Source: Viridibacterium sp035456105 (lineage in GTDB: Bacteria > Pseudomonadota > Gammaproteobacteria > Burkholderiales > Rhodocyclaceae). From it: DNA of 64,000 nucleotides. Positions within the stretch are counted from its first letter, which is position 1. Each line of letters opens with the position of its first letter. Location: positions 42,855 through 106,854 of the forward strand of contig DATIDV010000041.1 in assembly GCA_035456105.1 (NCBI GenBank). Reading direction: 5' to 3'. Made by a program: the position numbers and the translations under genes. Below the pieces are notes generated by a model. That model ran no database searches and was not told the DNA's origin. It was given only the letters and a program-made list of their open reading frames with translations. Below are positions 61,472 to 64,000 of this stretch, in pieces.

Positions 61472-61504
61472 CCTTCCAGTAGCGGTTTTCAAGCGAGATT
61501 CACC

Positions 61505-62491
61505 GTGCTTTCCTACATATTCCGACGTCTTCTGTCGGCGATACCGTTCATGTTCATGGTGTCGTTGACGGTGTTTATCCTTATCCAGTTGCCTCCGGGC
61601 GATTTCGTTGATAGCTGGGCCGCCGCCAAGTCGGCATCTGGCGAAGTGGTCGATCTGGCCTCCATGGTTGATATGCGCCATCGCTACGGCCTGGATCAAA
61701 ACATCATGGTTCAGTATTTCCACTGGATCGTTGGCATCATGCAGGGCGATTTCGGCTACTCCTTCGAGTGGAATAGCCCAGTCTCCGAGCTCATCGGTGA
61801 GCGCATGAATCTCACGCTGATCCTGTCGGTCGGTACGCTGTTCCTGACTTGGGGTATCGCGCTGCCTATCGGCATTTATTCCGCCGTGCGCCGTTACTCT
61901 ATCGGTGACTACTTTTTTACTTTCATCGGCTTCATTGGCCTGGCCGTTCCACACTTCCTGATCGCACTGGTGCTCATGTACATGTCGGTCAAGTACTGGA
62001 GTCTGGACGTGACTGGCCTGTTCTCGGCTGAGTTCGCCAATGCCGAATGGTCGTGGGCGCGCTTCAACGACCTGCTGCATCACCTGTGGATTCCGATGAT
62101 CATTCTCGGCCTGGCTTCTACGGCCAGCCTGATCCGCATCATGCGCGCCAACCTGATCGACCAGCTGTACATGCCTTATGTTGTAACGGCACGTGCCAAG
62201 GGTCTGTCCGAGGTGAAGCTGCTTATGAAGTATCCGGTGCGTGTTGCACTCAATCCTTTTGTCAGCACGATCGGCATGATCCTGCCGCACCTTGTGTCAG
62301 GCGCAGTGATTACCTCCATCGTGCTGAACCTGCCGACGGCTGGTCCGCTGCTCTATCAGTCGCTGCTGTCACAGGACATCTATCTGGCAGGCGCATTCCT
62401 GCTGCTGCTCAGCATGATGACGGTGGTTGGTACGCTGATCTCCGACATTCTTCTGGTTATCCTTGACCCACGCATCAGGTTGGAACAATGA
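61505..62491 (+). CDS. ABC transporter permease, DppB/YejB type
   Basis: A 328-residue inner-membrane permease from GTG 61505. It begins with the DppB-like MLSYIFRRLLSAIPFMFMVSLTVFILIQLPPGDF, has about six membrane helices, and carries the EAA-type loop facing the ATPase (VVTARAKGLSEVKLLMKYPVRVALNPFVSTIG). Its end overlaps the next permease as ATGA. It forms the channel with that partner for peptides or similar solutes. Confidence 0.93.
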   Translation: MLSYIFRRLLSAIPFMFMVSLTVFILIQLPPGDFVDSWAAAKSASGEVVDLASMVDMRHRYGLDQNIMVQYFHWIVGIMQGDFGYSFEWNSPVSELIGERMNLTLILSVGTLFLTWGIALPIGIYSAVRRYSIGDYFFTFIGFIGLAVPHFLIALVLMYMSVKYWSLDVTGLFSAEFANAEWSWARFNDLLHHLWIPMIILGLASTASLIRIMRANLIDQLYMPYVVTARAKGLSEVKLLMKYPVRVALNPFVSTIGMILPHLVSGAVITSIVLNLPTAGPLLYQSLLSQDIYLAGAFLLLLSMMTVVGTLISDILLVILDPRIRLEQ

Positions 62492-63660
62492 GCGATTCAA
62501 ATACGACGACGGCAGCGCCCGTCCAGGTCAATATGGCCAACTTGCGCGGCGGCATCGAATACGCCTCGCAATGGACACTGATGTGGCTGCGCTTCAAGAA
62601 GCACAGACTCGCACTGGTCAGCATGTACATCGTGCTGGGTTTGTACGTAATGGCAGTTTTCTCCGAATTCCTTGCTCCGTTCAATCCGGAGGATGCATTG
62701 CGTTCGGAGGGTGAATACAAGGCCAAGGCTTACCACCCGCCGCAAGGCATCCATCTCTTCTATACCGACAGCAATGGGGTGACAAGTTTCAACCCACATG
62801 TGACGGTGTTGAAGGAGCAAGTCGATCCGGACACATTGAAGAAGATCTATGTGCCGGATAACAACCGGAAGATCGACGTGTCTTTCTTCGTGCATGGCTT
62901 TGAATACAAATTTCTCGGCCTGTTCAAGACTGACATTCACTTCTTCGGCCCGACAAAGCACGGAGAGGTGTTCTACCTGTTCGGCTCGGATCGCAACGGC
63001 CGCGACATGTTCAGCCGCGTCATTTACGGGGGCCGCTTTACGCTGTCGCTCGGGTTGATTGGCGTGGTCATGTCCGTCATTCTTGGTCTGATTCTGGGTG
63101 GCGTCGCTGGGTATTACGGCGGCAAGGTTGACTGGGCCATCCAGCGCCTGACCGAGTTCATCATTTCCCTGCCGACGATTCCGATCTGGCTGGCGATGGC
63201 GGCTGCGCTACCCAAGGACTGGCCGACGCACTACCAGTACATGGCGGTGACGGTGATCATCTCGCTGATCGGCTGGACCTCCCTGGCGCGTGTGGTGCGC
63301 GGGCGCTTGCTGGCGATGCGAGGCGAAGTGTTCGTGGTGGCGGCTCAGCTCGATGGCTGCAGTGAGGCGCGTGTCATCTTCCGGCACATGCTGCCTTCGA
63401 TGGCCTCGCACATCATTGCTGCGGTGACGCTGGCCATCCCAATGATGGTGCTTGCCGAAACCTCTCTGTCCTTCTTGGGCCTTGGCCTGCAACCGCCAGC
63501 GATCAGCTGGGGCGTGCTGCTCAAGGAAGCACAGAACATCCGCTCGATTGCAGCGGCCCCCTGGCTGTTCGTGCCGGGCCTCGCGGTGGTGGTTGCCGTG
63601 CTGGCCTTGAACTTCATGGGCGATGGTCTGCGCGACGCCGCTGACCCGTACTCACACTGA
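62488..63660 (+). CDS. ABC transporter permease, DppC/YejE type
   Basis: A 390-residue permease. After an N-terminal helix (LALVSMYIVLGLYVMAVFSEFLAPF) comes an unusually long periplasmic section (about residues 60-165), then FGSDRNGRDMFSRVIYGGRFTLSLGLIGVVMS, typical of DppC. The EAA loop contains LDGCSEARVIFRHMLPSMASHII. The C-terminus ends with MGDGLRDAADPYSH. The long N-terminal insert resembles YejE more than DppC. It is coupled to the upstream permease. Confidence 0.92.
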   Translation: MSDSNTTTAAPVQVNMANLRGGIEYASQWTLMWLRFKKHRLALVSMYIVLGLYVMAVFSEFLAPFNPEDALRSEGEYKAKAYHPPQGIHLFYTDSNGVTSFNPHVTVLKEQVDPDTLKKIYVPDNNRKIDVSFFVHGFEYKFLGLFKTDIHFFGPTKHGEVFYLFGSDRNGRDMFSRVIYGGRFTLSLGLIGVVMSVILGLILGGVAGYYGGKVDWAIQRLTEFIISLPTIPIWLAMAAALPKDWPTHYQYMAVTVIISLIGWTSLARVVRGRLLAMRGEVFVVAAQLDGCSEARVIFRHMLPSMASHIIAAVTLAIPMMVLAETSLSFLGLGLQPPAISWGVLLKEAQNIRSIAAAPWLFVPGLAVVVAVLALNFMGDGLRDAADPYSH

Positions 63661-63673
63661 CGGTTGAAGAGAC

Positions 63674-64000
63674 ATGGTTGATAACGTGAAAACCCCCTCC
63701 AGCGACATCATTCTTGACGTGCGCAACCTCAAGACCTACTTCGGTACGGGCGAGAAGGCCGTGCGCGCCGTCGATGATGTCAGCTTCCAGATGCAACGCG
63801 GCAAGACCCTGTGCATCGTCGGCGAATCGGGCTCGGGCAAGACCGTGGCCGCCCGCTCGATCCTGCAGATCGTCGATCCGCCCGGCCGCATCATGGGCGG
63901 GCAGATGGTCTACAACGCCACCGGCGAGGCCGGTGGTGCCGTGGTCGATCTGGCCCAGCTGCACCCGCGTGGCAAGGAAATCCGTGGCATCCGTGGCCAC
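63674..64000 (+). CDS. Peptide ABC transporter ATP-binding protein, N-terminal part (cut by window end)
   Basis: From ATG 63674 the frame is open to the right edge (109 codons). It encodes MVDNVKTPSSDIILDVRNLKTYFGTGEKAVRAVDDVSFQM in successive short segments, then the Walker A motif GESGSGKT in LCIVGESGSGKTVAARSIL. The KTYF and AVDDVSF elements are typical of DppD/OppD ATPases. It starts 13 bases after the permease stop. The Q-loop, signature motif and Walker B lie beyond the window. Confidence 0.93.
   Translation, partial: MVDNVKTPSSDIILDVRNLKTYFGTGEKAVRAVDDVSFQMQRGKTLCIVGESGSGKTVAARSILQIVDPPGRIMGGQMVYNATGEAGGAVVDLAQLHPRGKEIRGIRGH

Overview
The window is a contiguous piece of a high-G+C betaproteobacterial chromosome. 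The signs are the ftsZ-lpxC-secA-argJ order, an rpe-gph-trpE-trpG block, a homodimeric-type aceE with a multi-lipoyl aceF and a lipoyl-fused dihydrolipoyl dehydrogenase, a PAS kinase/FixJ-type pair divergent from aceE, a PhaA-type thiolase, and a protein resembling the betaproteobacterial proteasome homologue BPH. The genus cannot be named from sequence alone. No tRNA, rRNA, CRISPR array, transposase or phage gene was seen.

Layout. 1-10333 is core: the end of ftsZ (division), lpxC (lipid A), a small membrane protein, a DciA/DUF721 protein, secA (export), kup (K+ uptake), an HDOD-GAF protein and argJ. 10510-12058 holds three tandem, translationally coupled YgjV-like membrane proteins. 12061-20746 is an accessory catabolic cluster: SDR, zinc alcohol dehydrogenase, a YiaK-like diketogulonate reductase, Gfo/Idh dehydrogenase, a YiaL/YhcH protein, a three-part TRAP transporter, and a divergent FadR-type regulator with a 25-bp palindrome in front of it. 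A decayed fourth YgjV copy lies directly beyond the cluster (about 20862-21098), which suggests the cluster was inserted into a YgjV array.

21105-33352 returns to core functions: apaG, rpe, gph and the tryptophan genes trpE, trpG, trpD and trpC. Here trpG and trpD are separated by an SDR and an antiporter, and trpC is followed closely by tamB. 33379-37902 is the most unusual stretch: two paralogous exported proteins with an M48-metalloprotease-like fold plus PDZ, each with a different zinc-site residue lost, and C-terminal Cys/YAVDD repeats. Between them lies a small gene whose product ends in 43 consecutive Gly/Asp residues.

38113-48339 is the pyruvate dehydrogenase region: response regulator and PAS kinase, then divergent aceE, aceF, the BPH-like gene and lpd, with GAGGAGT-type repeats on both sides of aceF. 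48410-51955 is a compact minus-strand operon (PlcP-like metallophosphoesterase, glycosyltransferase, diacylglycerol kinase, second glycosyltransferase with a frameshift) that fits phospholipid-to-glycolipid remodelling. 52197-58747 has a thiolase, yidB, rpiA, phoU and a BarA-like hybrid kinase. From 59491 to the right edge runs an oligopeptide-type ABC transporter whose ATPase gene is cut by the window end.

Two regulatory observations connect regions. The palindrome TGTTGC-N3-GCAACA occurs upstream of both aceE and the thiolase gene, suggesting one regulator of acetyl-CoA supply and use. Both solute-binding-protein genes (TRAP and ABC) are followed by strong hairpins, a common device for making the binding protein in excess of its membrane partners.
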